Shown here piece after piece: positions 32,700 to 44,997 of a stretch of 64,000 nt of DNA. The position numbers and the translations under genes were made by a program. How positions within the stretch are numbered: position 1 is the stretch's first letter; each line of letters starts with the position of its first letter. Below the pieces are notes generated by a model. That model saw only the letters and a list, made by a program, of their open reading frames with translations, ran no database searches and was not told where the DNA came from. The DNA comes from Scedosporium boydii. Taxonomy: Eukaryota > Ascomycota > Sordariomycetes > Microascales > Microascaceae. The DNA is taken from assembly GCA_002221725.1 (NCBI GenBank), contig NJFT01000082.1, positions 62,001 to 126,000 of the forward strand. The letters run 5' to 3'.

Positions 32700-34776
32700 G
32701 TTTACGGTTGTTGAGAAGACCAATTCGCTATTCGATGTGACTTGTCGAAGAGCGAACCTGGAGGCAGTTGTCGATCGTGTTGGTTGGTAGTTCGCTGGGG
32801 AGTATGTGATGGAAATAAAGTACAACCAGCACCTTTGATAATGAGAGGGGCTCTCAAAATTTTGCCGTAGGGTTTGAGTGCCCTCCACATTGGAGAGGGC
32901 CAGGATGCGGTCATCACGTGAAACCGATTAGTCATTATCCACGAACTTCGAATGCACTTTCCCGTTCCTCCAAGTTGTGCACAGCTCGCCTAAATTTCCG
33001 AGGATAGTTCCGAGGATAACCCGACACTGTCTCTCATCGACTTCATCGTTGGAACCGAAGTTCAGGACGAAATGATGGATGCGTTCCTGCCAAGCAGTTT
33101 CACGAGCCTCGAACTGTCGCCGAATTATTTAATACGGTCGCGCAAATTTCGGCATCGGGATGGTTTGCGAGTGCATCAATCCTTTCGCTTCCCGCGAATT
33201 TCCATCTCTGAGGATGATAACGACGGGACCCTCAGAGCGATGCGAACCTCGCAATTTCGTCTAGAGCTAGGACCTGAGGTGGTTTCTGAACGTTTAGGGT
33301 TCATTTGTTTGCTATATCCATGATCTCGTCGTGCTCGTTTGGCCCATGTGGTCTCGAGCTTCCCACGTTTCTCCCCCCACTGTCCAAACTTCATAGCTCG
33401 ACTGAAGATCACTTGGCTAGCGGTTGTTGCGTGCCGGCCATGCTTGCTGCTCTGTCACAACGTTGTATTGGGGCTTTACTCTGGCGCTCTTGGCGCTGTT
33501 CCGAAGCACGAATTATGACTGAACGCCTCTTGGCCTTTTCTCCCCTCATTCCTTCTTGCACTTTCGACTTGTATCTGCCCTTCATTTTCGATTGTCATGA
33601 GACGGTCAATCGTGCTAGGCGCTGGGCACTATGCACAAATTGTATCAGGTGCCACGTCGCAGAGGTGTACTGCTTCTGCTAGAACCATGCAAGCGTCCAT
33701 TCTCTCGAAACCGCTCTGAGCTATGGCCACGGTGAAGATGTGCCCCAAGGCGCTAGACTGTGGTTGGCCGTGTGGATCTAGCTTTCCGACCACCTCATGC
33801 GGGCGCGTCGTAGCGGTAGTGTCTCGTCTACACTGCAACGTACGTAAGTCTTCTCCACGACACTAGAGGGGGACGACGCGACGACGACCATGATACAGAC
33901 ATTGCAATTCACCGACGGTTTTTTCTTTTCGTGGCATCTCCGGCTCGGCACGCTTGATTTTTTTTTTTCTTGACCTGGTTCTCATCGGCAAGGCCAAGAC
34001 CGGAGGATTGGCACAATGTGGATAGGCCTATCCAAGCAAGTGTTCTTGGCGTCCAGTTCGTTGACCAACAGTCATTGATCAACGACTGGGGTCACTCGCC
34101 TGATATCATTTGCCAAGTCCCCCAGGAGAATCAAAGGGACCACAAGCTCCCAGTGTGGTGGAATGCCCAGATTGTCAGCACTCGGCCTTTTTTTCCTTGG
34201 GAGAAGAATCGCCAAAGAGGACCCAAGGCTCCCATGTTTGCCCAGATTCATATTTCTCTTCAAACATCTTCTCCCGTCTATTTACAGTAGCTGGGGACGT
34301 CTCTGTCTCATTACCCTCCCCCCCCCCTCGCCTTTCACCATTCATTTTGCTCCATCGAGTCGCGTAAGATGCCAGACTTTCAACAGCTTTAGCCTCCGTG
34401 CTTCCACCCCATGATTCTTCCTAGCTTCGTCAATGCCTCAAGAAATCCGTGACCATTGGTAACTGTGAGAGACTGGACCCTGACCCTGGACTTTGTCCTC
34501 TTCTTTCGTTCTTTTCTTTGTTTTGCGCACGTGGAATTGGCATTTGAGGAACACCAGCTCGAGGAATAAGCCTTCCAAGACACGTCCGAGAGACAAGTCT
34601 ATTAATCCTCACTCTTCACTCTCTCCTCCTTGCGCCCCAGTTCCTGTACCACACGCTCGGATCGAATGGCTTAAATCGGCAGACAGAGAGGAACTGCGCA
34701 TGAGGACTCGTTCCGTCCACCACCGCCACTCCCAATCGCGAAGCTCCTTTTCTGCTCCCCCGACATCCTCAAAGGC
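32700..34776. other. Divergent intergenic region between RPS15 and the membrane-protein gene
   Basis: 2.1 kb with both promoters. It is T/C-rich before 34777, as in a leader. No exon chain or RNA gene is supported. Confidence 0.55.
32868..32875 (-). promoter_or_regulatory. Telobox-like element upstream of RPS15
   Basis: TAGGGTTT (AAACCCTA in the direction of RPS15), 169 bases before its ATG; another TAGGGTT is at 33295-33301. Telobox words are common in promoters of fungal ribosomal-protein genes, where Tbf1-type factors bind. Its role here is inferred from position and sequence only. Confidence 0.45.
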
Positions 34777-35999
34777 ATGGCACCGAATACCCCCACGCCC
34801 TCAACAACAGCAACACCTCCGACGGCCAGCTCGACTGTTAGCTCCACCACCACCAGCTCCCCGCGCCCGGCTTCCTCGCCGGACTTCACTCCCGCCCTCA
34901 CAACGCATTGGACACGGCCCGAAGGATGCGGCTATATTTATGATGCCGACCACCTGCCCGGTGCCGGCACGGCACTGACGGCGTATCTCGACCGCTACAT
35001 CGACGAAGGTGCAGCGACATTGCCGTGCTACCCGCCCGGCATGTTCGAATCGGGAAACTCTGGGACGTTTAGCCCGGCGTCTTGTCCTACCGGCTGGTAT
35101 ACCGTTGAGAGCCCTGATAAAATGGACTCTATACCAGCATCGGGAAGGACAACTCGTACGTGCTGCTCGAAGTATGTGTGATCCACCGTTGTTCCTTTAC
35201 CAAAGTGTCTCTTTTTTATGACACGCCCCCAAATATTTTGATGTATTTTTCCCGTATTATTGTAACTTGAGCACTAAGACGCCTCGTTCGCAGACAATTC
35301 ACCCTGAACGGAGACTTTTGTGAAAAATATATGGCGACCGTCATCGCTACACCCGTTCAATACATCACCTCCGAACAGACTCCCACCTCCGTGAGACACA
35401 TGAGCACCTACCTTGTCGACGCCTCAATCGCCCATCACCCTATTGTAATCCTCTTCCAAGAAAAGGACCAAGAGGTCCTTGGCATATTTGACGACGACGA
35501 GCACATTGCGGATCCCGACAACTCGTCCCCGTCCCCCAAGAGCTCCCCCGACAATCTTCCCATCGGCGCCCAAGTGGGCATCGGCATCGGCACGGCCGTG
35601 GCTCTTTCTCTGCTTCTCGGTCTTCTCTTCTGGTTCCTCAGACGTACGTCACCTAAACCCGCGAAGATCTACCCTTCCGGGCTTCACGGCACTTCCAGTT
35701 TTGAATCCCGGCCCGGCAACAACTGCAGGAGCTCCTCATCATCCCTCGGCACCGCCGCTGGTGATCTGGAGACCGGGGAAATGCGGTTTCAACCTCGCCA
35801 GGACGCCGACCCACCTCCCGCATATGAACCGTCGCCGCAGCGGAATAGCCTATCAAGACCGTCAACGGGCGGCGGTGGCGGCGGAAACTCGCTAGCTGGG
35901 GAGGAATTAAGGGCGCTAAAGGAGCAGCAGGAAGCCATACAGAGACGAATCGAGCAATTAGAAGGGAGCGCTACCGATGACACGAGAAGAGTGTCATGA
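34777..35999 (+). CDS. Single-pass membrane protein with Ser/Thr/Pro-rich N terminus and Cys-containing ectodomain
   Basis: Exons are 34777-35171 and 35294-35999 (intron 122 nt, GTATGT...CAG), 366 residues. The ATG is the first in frame after an upstream TAA. Residues 1-40 are Thr/Ser/Pro-rich and probably O-glycosylated. The ectodomain holds scattered cysteines (EGCGYIYD, LPCYPPGMF, SPASCPTGWYTV, TCCSKQFTLNGDFCEKY, the last spanning the splice). A glycine-rich helix at about 222-247 (IGAQVGIGIGTAVALSLLLG, then LLFWFLRR) is the membrane segment. The cytosolic tail is polar with a PPPAYEP motif (PPxY, a possible WW/Nedd4-ligase site) and an acidic-basic coiled coil (EELRALKEQQEAIQRRIEQL). The layout resembles fungal wall-sensor-like proteins, but there is no clear signal peptide. 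The function is unknown. Confidence 0.8.
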
Positions 36000-36510
36000 A
36001 AGGAGAACTCTATTTTCAATCTAACTAGGTGGGCGTTGTATTCAACGATTATGATTTTAAGGGAAAGATAAAAAGGTCGGGAAACGGCGAGGACATGATA
36101 CCACATACCAAGAGGTGCAAGCGCCTCTACTTAACACTGCTTTATGACATAGGCCTGTGATTTGTTTTTATACTTTAGGATAGAAATTATATCAAGTTGG
36201 TTCAGGATTTTTATGTTCGGCCTTCCATCTTCGAGAGATGGCAAATATACACACATGAAAAACAGGTTGGCCGAGTGCGCCCTGCACCCCATTCTTTCGA
36301 ATTTCCGATACCATATACCATATACACGTTACGCTGCTGTGATGCTCCAACTCTCCTTATGTCTCGCTACTAAGAAGGCAGGCGGGGGGGATAAAAGGAA
36401 AAAAAAAAAAAAAAAAAAAAAAAAAGGAAGAAACGAGAAACATTCATGCAATACAGCGCGTCCGAAATCAAATTACAACTCCCTACTCTCCTACCTTCCC
36501 CGGCCTCCGC
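36000..36510. other. Convergent intergenic region with a poly-A tract
   Basis: About 500 bases between converging genes. It contains a run of 27 A (36399-36425). No gene is seen. Confidence 0.65.
36399..36425. repeat. Poly-A tract (27 A)
   Basis: An uninterrupted A run preceded by ATAAAAGG and followed by GGAAG, in the 3' flank between two converging genes. Confidence 0.9.
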
Positions 36511-38726
<2,216 letters not shown>

Positions 38727-40092
38727 GGCTCGCGGGATCGAGTTGTAGCAATGGGCGTAGCAAAGGGTGTAGCAAAGAGAAGGAAGCGTCGGGAAAGCTA
38801 GGTATTCGAAGGACGGCGACCTCGAGCCAGCAAGAGGAGTTCGTGAGGAGTGCGATCGATCAGTCGAAGAGAGGCTTTGCAGGCGAAGGTGAGGTGCTGT
38901 ATCTGATGTCCTCGATTCCCGAGTCCTGGAGAAATTAAAGAGTGCACTGCACTAAGCCATAGCTATCCAAGAAGGTAAGCAAGCACCAGGGGTGAGCCTG
39001 GAGGAGAGAGACTGGAAGAATTATGAATTTGTACAGAGAATGGACTATGCAGCAGAAGTTAATTCCAGCCCTCTGGTCTTTCCCCTGGAGCTCACCAAGA
39101 TGGTTGTGTCTGTGTGTGTGTGTGTGTCTTTGTAGTCGGAGGTTTGTCTCGGCAGCAATGGAGCAATGGAGTTGAAAGCGGCATCTTCTGTTCCACTTTT
39201 TCTGGAGGTACATGTTACTTTTGAAGACCAGGTTAGGAAAGTACAATCTATAGCTAAAAGTAGCCTGATCCTACAATGTAATCTTATCTTGTACAAGTGT
39301 AATCCTGGGATCTGTAAGCGGTTAAAGTATCATATACTTACTAAGCTAGTCGGCCAGGGTCCTTGCGCAAAGTTCCCGCCAATGCCGCCACCTGTTCATT
39401 CAAGGCATCTTAACCTCAGTACAGAGTAGGATGAAGAAAATTGATTTGACTTTATGACTTCCATTAAGTTCTGAGGCTCTGAAATGGCCTGGAAAAAATT
39501 GACATAAGGAAAAGAAATGGACATTCTTAGGAGGATGACTTGAGCTCTTCTTTCCAGTTTAATTCTTTAAATCAAGTGCCTTACATAGAATGGCAGGCTA
39601 TATTCACAGGAAAAAGAGACCAGAAATAAGGCCAAGTATCAAAGTGGAATGGTGGTTTGAAAAGCAGAAAAAGAACTCGAAAGTCTTATAGCTATCCGTG
39701 ATCAAATAAAAATAGTGAAAAAAAAAGAAGAGAAAGAAAGAAAAAAGAAGGTGAAGAGTCTGGAGATGCCGTCTCAACAAAAGCCTCAATATCCCATGTC
39801 CTATTTCCTTGTCATGCCTTCATATAACTAAACCAAAACGCTCCAACTAGACGCCAGTATCAAAGGAAAACCAAAGATAAAACAAAAGAAAAGAAGTAGT
39901 ATGTCCAAGACCAGGCTCCCCGAAGTCCATAAGCCTTTTGTCACTCCAACCCCTGAGCTTTTCGGCAATAAAATAAGAATGAAAAGAAAGTGTAGAATCA
40001 TGCTTGTAGGGTATCCTAAAAGTACCATCGAACCGAAAAAAAAAAGAAACACAAAACGGGGGAAGCCCCGAGAAACATGGGGTTCTATACCA
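38727..40092. other. Intergenic region, no supported gene
   Basis: 1.4 kb between the mannosidase promoter side and the 3' end of the C2H2 gene. A GT-dinucleotide run lies near 39110-39127 and A-rich tracts near 39715-39750. No coding signal. Confidence 0.6.
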
Positions 40093-43000
40093 CTATTGGG
40101 AGTAGAAGTGGCCCGACGGTGCCTGGTGAGGAGAACTGGAGTAAGGAGAAATGGAGCCACCCGGGGTATAGATTCCTCCGTTTGGATCCATTACCCCCCC
40201 GAGGCCCACTGGCACCCCCATGTAATGGGTTCCGTCCTGGAGTCCAAGGCCGGCGGAGGCGGTTGGGTAGCCGCCGTCCGCCACCGTCCGCATGGGGAGG
40301 ATTGCACCGCTGCCGCCTGCATCGATGTATGTGCTGGTATCGATGGGTAAGCTTTGGACTCGTTGCACGCCCTGTACCGGATGCTGGAGTGAGCCGGGAG
40401 GCGCTTGCGGAGATTGTCCATAATATAACCTCTCGTGGCCACTATTTACTGCCCCGGGCATGTTCGACCCGGTACCGAGGTCATTCTCCATTGCGTTTCC
40501 GTTGAACTGGCTGTTGAGGTAGGGTTCTTGGAACGTGCCGGGTGCCATCGCCTGGTTGACGTTGAAATCAAAGCCTCCGGTACTGCCTTGATATTGTATA
40601 GAGACGGGTGCTGTTCCCATTGGTGAACGCTGATGCTGATGCTGCCCACCATGACCACTGAAATCGGATGTGGGATACGCCGAGTGTAGCGCATCCTGAG
40701 GCGGCGGGAAAGCGAAGGCCTGTCGCGGAGGCGCATCTTGCACAGGGCTGATAACGGTGTCCGCCGTAACGTTCTTAGCGGCAACTAGGCGGAGGGTAGG
40801 GAGGCTGATCTGCTCCATGTGCTTCGCCAAATGCACCGTGAGCTTCTTCCAGGACTGGAGCTGTTTTCCGCAGAACCTGCATGGTTCTTCCTGCGCTTTC
40901 ATGTCGGTCTCGACGTGGCACCTCTCAACCTTTTGCCACGTGGGGTCGTTGCCGCCGTTTCTTTTTAGCGCCGCCTTGGTCTTGAACTTGGGTTCATCGA
41001 ACTTGTGCTCTCGGACAAGGTGCTGGAGGAAATTATCCCGCCGATAACACTTGTGGGTGCAGTCGTCAACATCGCACTCCCACCACTCCAGGTGGCGATG
41101 GCCTTCGTTCTCGTGTCGAACCCAGTCTGCCTTGCGCTTAAAGATCTTGGGATCTTTGCACTTCTCCCAAGTGCAAGTGAATGGTTGAACATCTTCGTGG
41201 ACATGCTTGGTCCAATCCGAAGGCTTCTGGAACTTTTTGGCCTGGTAGCAAAGCTGGCACTCGATCTCTGCTGGTAGCGTCGCTGTCGGAGGCATCGGGA
41301 TGTCTTGTGGGAAGCTCTCCTGTGTGAGAACGCCCTCAATGGGAGTCAAGTCATTGTCGGGAGAGGAGAAGCCGTCGGTGTGGCGAACTTCCCCCTTCTG
41401 GTCAAGCGGTATCGCTGATCCTCCCAAAGCTATGCACAAGGTGCCGCAGGGACACTTCGCGCCTTGCTGCATGTGTTTGACTTTTGCATTGAGGAGTCCC
41501 TTGTATCGAATTATCTGCTGATGCGCGATGCGGTCGACAAGATAGCTATTCGGGTTTAGTGTAGGATTCAACCGAAGGATGTGCGATTTAAAGCCCTCGA
41601 AATTCGGAGAGATGGCGTCGATCAGATTGCCAGACTCGGTCCTCATCTCACCATCATCGAATTCGTAGTCATCATCATCATCATCATTCTCTGCTTCCGC
41701 CGGGACTGTTATGGCTGACGTCGCTATGGTCCCGACGGGGGGGCCTCCATTCTTCTTCCAAAGATCGACCAAACTTGAATTGGTGTTATTTCCGGACTGT
41801 AATTTGGTATTGGGCCTTGGAAGGTCCGATTTGCTTCGAGGCCGCCGGATGGGGTTCTTCACAGTCAACCCGCCAAACGGGCTTTTCGGAGAAGTGACCG
41901 ATGTGGCGCTTATAGACCCGCTGCGACCATGGACCTGGCTAGCCTGGCCAGCCCCGACTGCAGCGACGCTTTGGCCCATTGACAAGAGCGCTGTGTTGAT
42001 ACTTGGTGTTGGCTTCTTTCCCCAGCTAGAGGATCTAGAGGGCGGTGCTAGACGACCAGCCGTGTTGTCGTGCTTATCGCCCGCCGCATTGATGAAGCCT
42101 GCCTCGTCATGGTTGCTTAGGGATCTCTTAAGAGTCGCGCTGGGATTTCGAACCAGCGACCGGAACCCATTCAGGAGCCCGCCGCCGCCGCTCGATTTAC
42201 GAGGGTCTCGGCTTATGGTCAATTTCTTAAGTAGGTTGCCGCTCAATTCAATGTCGGCATCCGTCCAGGCCGCAAGGCTCCGAGGCCTCGTTCCCCAAGT
42301 AGCTGCGTCTGAGATGATGGATGCATTATCCTGGCACATCCGCTCAAACTTCGCGATAGCAGCTTGCGATGACTCGGGTTGGTAGCGTTTACTTCCGTCA
42401 GACGCAATGGGGTGGACGAGGGGTGCATCGGCCCAGTTGCGGTTGGAGTAGATAATCTCAAGATCCTGCGGCGTCATCTCTCCGCCATGTTCAAAGAAAT
42501 AAGTTTGGCCCGGAAGGTGCTTATTTTCTGTCTTATCACCGAGAGGAATCTCGTCGTCTCTAATGTTCTTAGCAATCTCGGACCGGTCGATGCTGATCCT
42601 TGCTGCGTCGGCCGAAACGGGCTGCTCTGTCGAGTTCTTATCGAGCCAGCTAGCGACCACTTTCTTGCGCTCCTCAATCTCCCGCTTAGATACTATGTCA
42701 TTAACGCTGTCAATGGCAGTGCGAGGCCGGTTCTCTGGGTCGAGACCTCCTTGGCCGGTGGCGGGGTTCCGGAGCCAGTTACCGCCATCATCCCGGAAGG
42801 CACCCGGGACATCGTTTGAAAGAGGCGAAATTAGACCTCCAGGCGTGCTCCGCGCCGATGGTGGCCGTACTGGTTGATCCGTTTCAAAGGCTGTCTCAAT
42901 AGTATGCGACGAGGGCAGATTGTTCTTGCCCCAATCAGAGACTGTGACAAGCAGGCTCTGGGGTGGCATCATGGCTGCTGGCGGGGCTGTTGCCAGCCCG

Positions 43001-43626
43001 TCGTCGCTAGACTGAGAACTACCGCTTGGTGTGAATTGGGAAGATCCCGGGTTGAATGGAGCCTTATTGAAAGGCCTTTGAAGCTCTAGAGGCGAGACTG
43101 AGGTTGGCAAGGACGTAGGTGGAGGCGTGAATGTCCGCTTCCTGAGAAGCTGAGGAGAAGTGGCTAGATCAGGGCTCCAGGGGTAGGTAGGATTAGGTCC
43201 CTTTGGTAGGCTTACAGCGGCTGATTTTGTGGTGGTGATGCTCGCCGAGTGGTGGTTATTGGCGGAGAACGTGTTTGGCTTCGGAGAGAGGCTACTGGCA
43301 TGGCTGGATGGCAGGAGGGACTCCTCGAGGAAGGTCGGCGTGCCGCCTTCGTGATTAAAATCGACTCCAAAGAAGGGATCGTCATCACCAAAGTCGCTCG
43401 ATTGACAACGATCAAAAGTCGAATAGGAGTTTGCAGGGGTGTCGATCTCGGTTTGGTGATTTGGCGAGGCCGAGTCACTTCGGTATCCGTGGAGGGGAGG
43501 GGATAGGTGACCGGTCGCATCTACGGGGGCGGATCCGGACGCATTACGATATGCGGGCCCAGGTTGTGAAGAAAAGGAACTGGCGGGAAAGGACGTAGAT
43601 GAGGCGGGGATTGTTGTCGATGCCAT
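40093..43626 (-). CDS. Large C2H2 zinc-finger protein, putative transcription factor
   Basis: A single exon of 1177 residues. The first ~700 residues are disordered, Ser/Pro/Asn-rich, with an acidic run (ENDDDDDDYEFDDGEM). A conserved-looking stretch includes RPRTAIDSVNDIVSKREIEE, RKKVVASWLDKN and GQTYFFEHGGEMTPQDLEII. The zinc-binding part spans about 789-938. It begins CQLCYQAKKFQKPSDWTKHV, then CTWEKCKDPKIFKRKADWVR with H...H, then ECDVDDCTHKCYRRDNFLQH, and last CRFCGKQLQSWKKLTVHLAK. The fingers are irregularly spaced and the second and third have long Cys-Cys gaps, as in several fungal finger proteins without a known DNA target. Gln/Pro/Gly-rich sequence closes the protein. A nuclear regulatory role is inferred from the fingers; the target is unknown. 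The ATG at 43626 is the first in frame after a stop. Confidence 0.87.
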   Translation of the reverse strand: MASTTIPASSTSFPASSFSSQPGPAYRNASGSAPVDATGHLSPPLHGYRSDSASPNHQTEIDTPANSYSTFDRCQSSDFGDDDPFFGVDFNHEGGTPTFLEESLLPSSHASSLSPKPNTFSANNHHSASITTTKSAAVSLPKGPNPTYPWSPDLATSPQLLRKRTFTPPPTSLPTSVSPLELQRPFNKAPFNPGSSQFTPSGSSQSSDDGLATAPPAAMMPPQSLLVTVSDWGKNNLPSSHTIETAFETDQPVRPPSARSTPGGLISPLSNDVPGAFRDDGGNWLRNPATGQGGLDPENRPRTAIDSVNDIVSKREIEERKKVVASWLDKNSTEQPVSADAARISIDRSEIAKNIRDDEIPLGDKTENKHLPGQTYFFEHGGEMTPQDLEIIYSNRNWADAPLVHPIASDGSKRYQPESSQAAIAKFERMCQDNASIISDAATWGTRPRSLAAWTDADIELSGNLLKKLTISRDPRKSSGGGGLLNGFRSLVRNPSATLKRSLSNHDEAGFINAAGDKHDNTAGRLAPPSRSSSWGKKPTPSINTALLSMGQSVAAVGAGQASQVHGRSGSISATSVTSPKSPFGGLTVKNPIRRPRSKSDLPRPNTKLQSGNNTNSSLVDLWKKNGGPPVGTIATSAITVPAEAENDDDDDDYEFDDGEMRTESGNLIDAISPNFEGFKSHILRLNPTLNPNSYLVDRIAHQQIIRYKGLLNAKVKHMQQGAKCPCGTLCIALGGSAIPLDQKGEVRHTDGFSSPDNDLTPIEGVLTQESFPQDIPMPPTATLPAEIECQLCYQAKKFQKPSDWTKHVHEDVQPFTCTWEKCKDPKIFKRKADWVRHENEGHRHLEWWECDVDDCTHKCYRRDNFLQHLVREHKFDEPKFKTKAALKRNGGNDPTWQKVERCHVETDMKAQEEPCRFCGKQLQSWKKLTVHLAKHMEQISLPTLRLVAAKNVTADTVISPVQDAPPRQAFAFPPPQDALHSAYPTSDFSGHGGQHQHQRSPMGTAPVSIQYQGSTGGFDFNVNQAMAPGTFQEPYLNSQFNGNAMENDLGTGSNMPGAVNSGHERLYYGQSPQAPPGSLQHPVQGVQRVQSLPIDTSTYIDAGGSGAILPMRTVADGGYPTASAGLGLQDGTHYMGVPVGLGGVMDPNGGIYTPGGSISPYSSSPHQAPSGHFYSQ

Positions 43627-44837
43627 GTTTCAAGCTTGGAGGATACACCTGTTCTGTGAAGCCCGCGCCAAGGTATGGGTCAATATCGGGATGGCGCAAC
43701 GCATGAATTAGGAGCACTCCATGCGATAGAAGGCGCGATGTCTACTATATCCTCGCGAAATACAGCGAAGCAAAGCCCGGCGAAGGAAGGGCGGCAAGGT
43801 GATGAGGGGGAAGGCACGAAGTTGTTGCCTGGTATCACGGCGGGAGGGGTCGCGAGTTTGCGATCCACGGCGTCGCAGATGGAGCGAGAGCTGGCGAAAG
43901 CTGGTCTTGACCGAGCCAGAGCATGAGAGCTTCCGAAAAGAAAGAAAAAGAAGAACAATACAGGTGGCGCGCAAGGTATGTCGGATCGTGAAAACCGAGT
44001 TAGCGCTCAGGAGTGTATGGCGTCTCTGCTGGACCAGCTGGCGCTGGTCGAATGTTGGTCGGCGCTTAGATTGGAGCGTCCCTGTTCGTCTGATTGTTCA
44101 AGCAGCCCACTTCTACGAAGTAGCCTCTCGGCAGCTACAAAAACAAGCTGTCTTAGCGCGTGAGAATAGAGAATCAATGGGGATTGAAGAAAGGGGACGG
44201 CCGAAAAGGAAAAAGGGTAAAAAATTAAACTTGGAGTTTCAAGGAAGTGGAGGAAAGAGAAAGTGGACAAAATCTGCGGGGGTGGAGAAGAAAAGAGAGA
44301 GAGAGAGAGAAGGGAGAAGTGTTCTGGAAGACGAGAGAGGACGAGTTGGCGGAAGAAGACAGAATTGGGGTCAGCCGAGCAAAGGCGGAGACTACAAGAT
44401 GAGGCTATGCTAGCACAGGGTACAAGTTGTAACAATGGGTAGAATTAAGCTCAGCAGCCTGGTGGATGGCGGATGTCGGATGTGGATGTGGATGGCGCAA
44501 GGCAGTATGGGGATTCAATGTTGGCAGGCAGGGAAGACATAGAAGAAACATGGAAGAAATCGGCCAACTTGATGAATGATGAATCAACGCTTCGGAAGGA
44601 TGGCGGCACAACATTGATTGATCCATAGATGAACAACGAGTGTTCCATATTGCAGGTTACGCAGACCAGAGAGCTGGCGCCTTCCAATGGAAAACTGCGA
44701 GTGAGTGATGGAAATAACAAGGGCAAAAAAAGACAAAAAAGACACCGACCATCGTGGCTTAGTTCTGGAGCTAACATTAACAATCGATACCTCCGCCCTC
44801 GACTTGTCGCTGTGGGATGGGCAAGTCAACCTGAGTC

Positions 44838-44862
44838 CTGGGCTGGGCTGGGCTGGGCTGGG
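44838..44862. repeat. Tandem pentamer (CTGGG)x5
   Basis: Five perfect copies of CTGGG in intergenic DNA. Confidence 0.9.
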
Positions 44863-44983
44863 GAACTCGCGGTCAGCCCAACCAGACGAAAAGGAAAGGG
44901 AACCGTCCGTAGGAACCTCAAAAATAACACCAGCAGTCTATATTGATAAATGAGGCGGAAAAATCGACAGGACACCAGAAGAT

Positions 44984-44997
44984 ACGAAGTACTTCGT
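44984..44997. repeat. Perfect 14-base palindrome ACGAAGTACTTCGT
   Basis: The sequence equals its own reverse complement and fuses two TACGAAGTA-type motifs head to head. Confidence 0.85.

Noticed and set aside
41711..42385. Plus-strand open frame of 224 codons
   Set aside because: It is antisense to the C2H2 zinc-finger gene and shows no domain or ATG context of its own.
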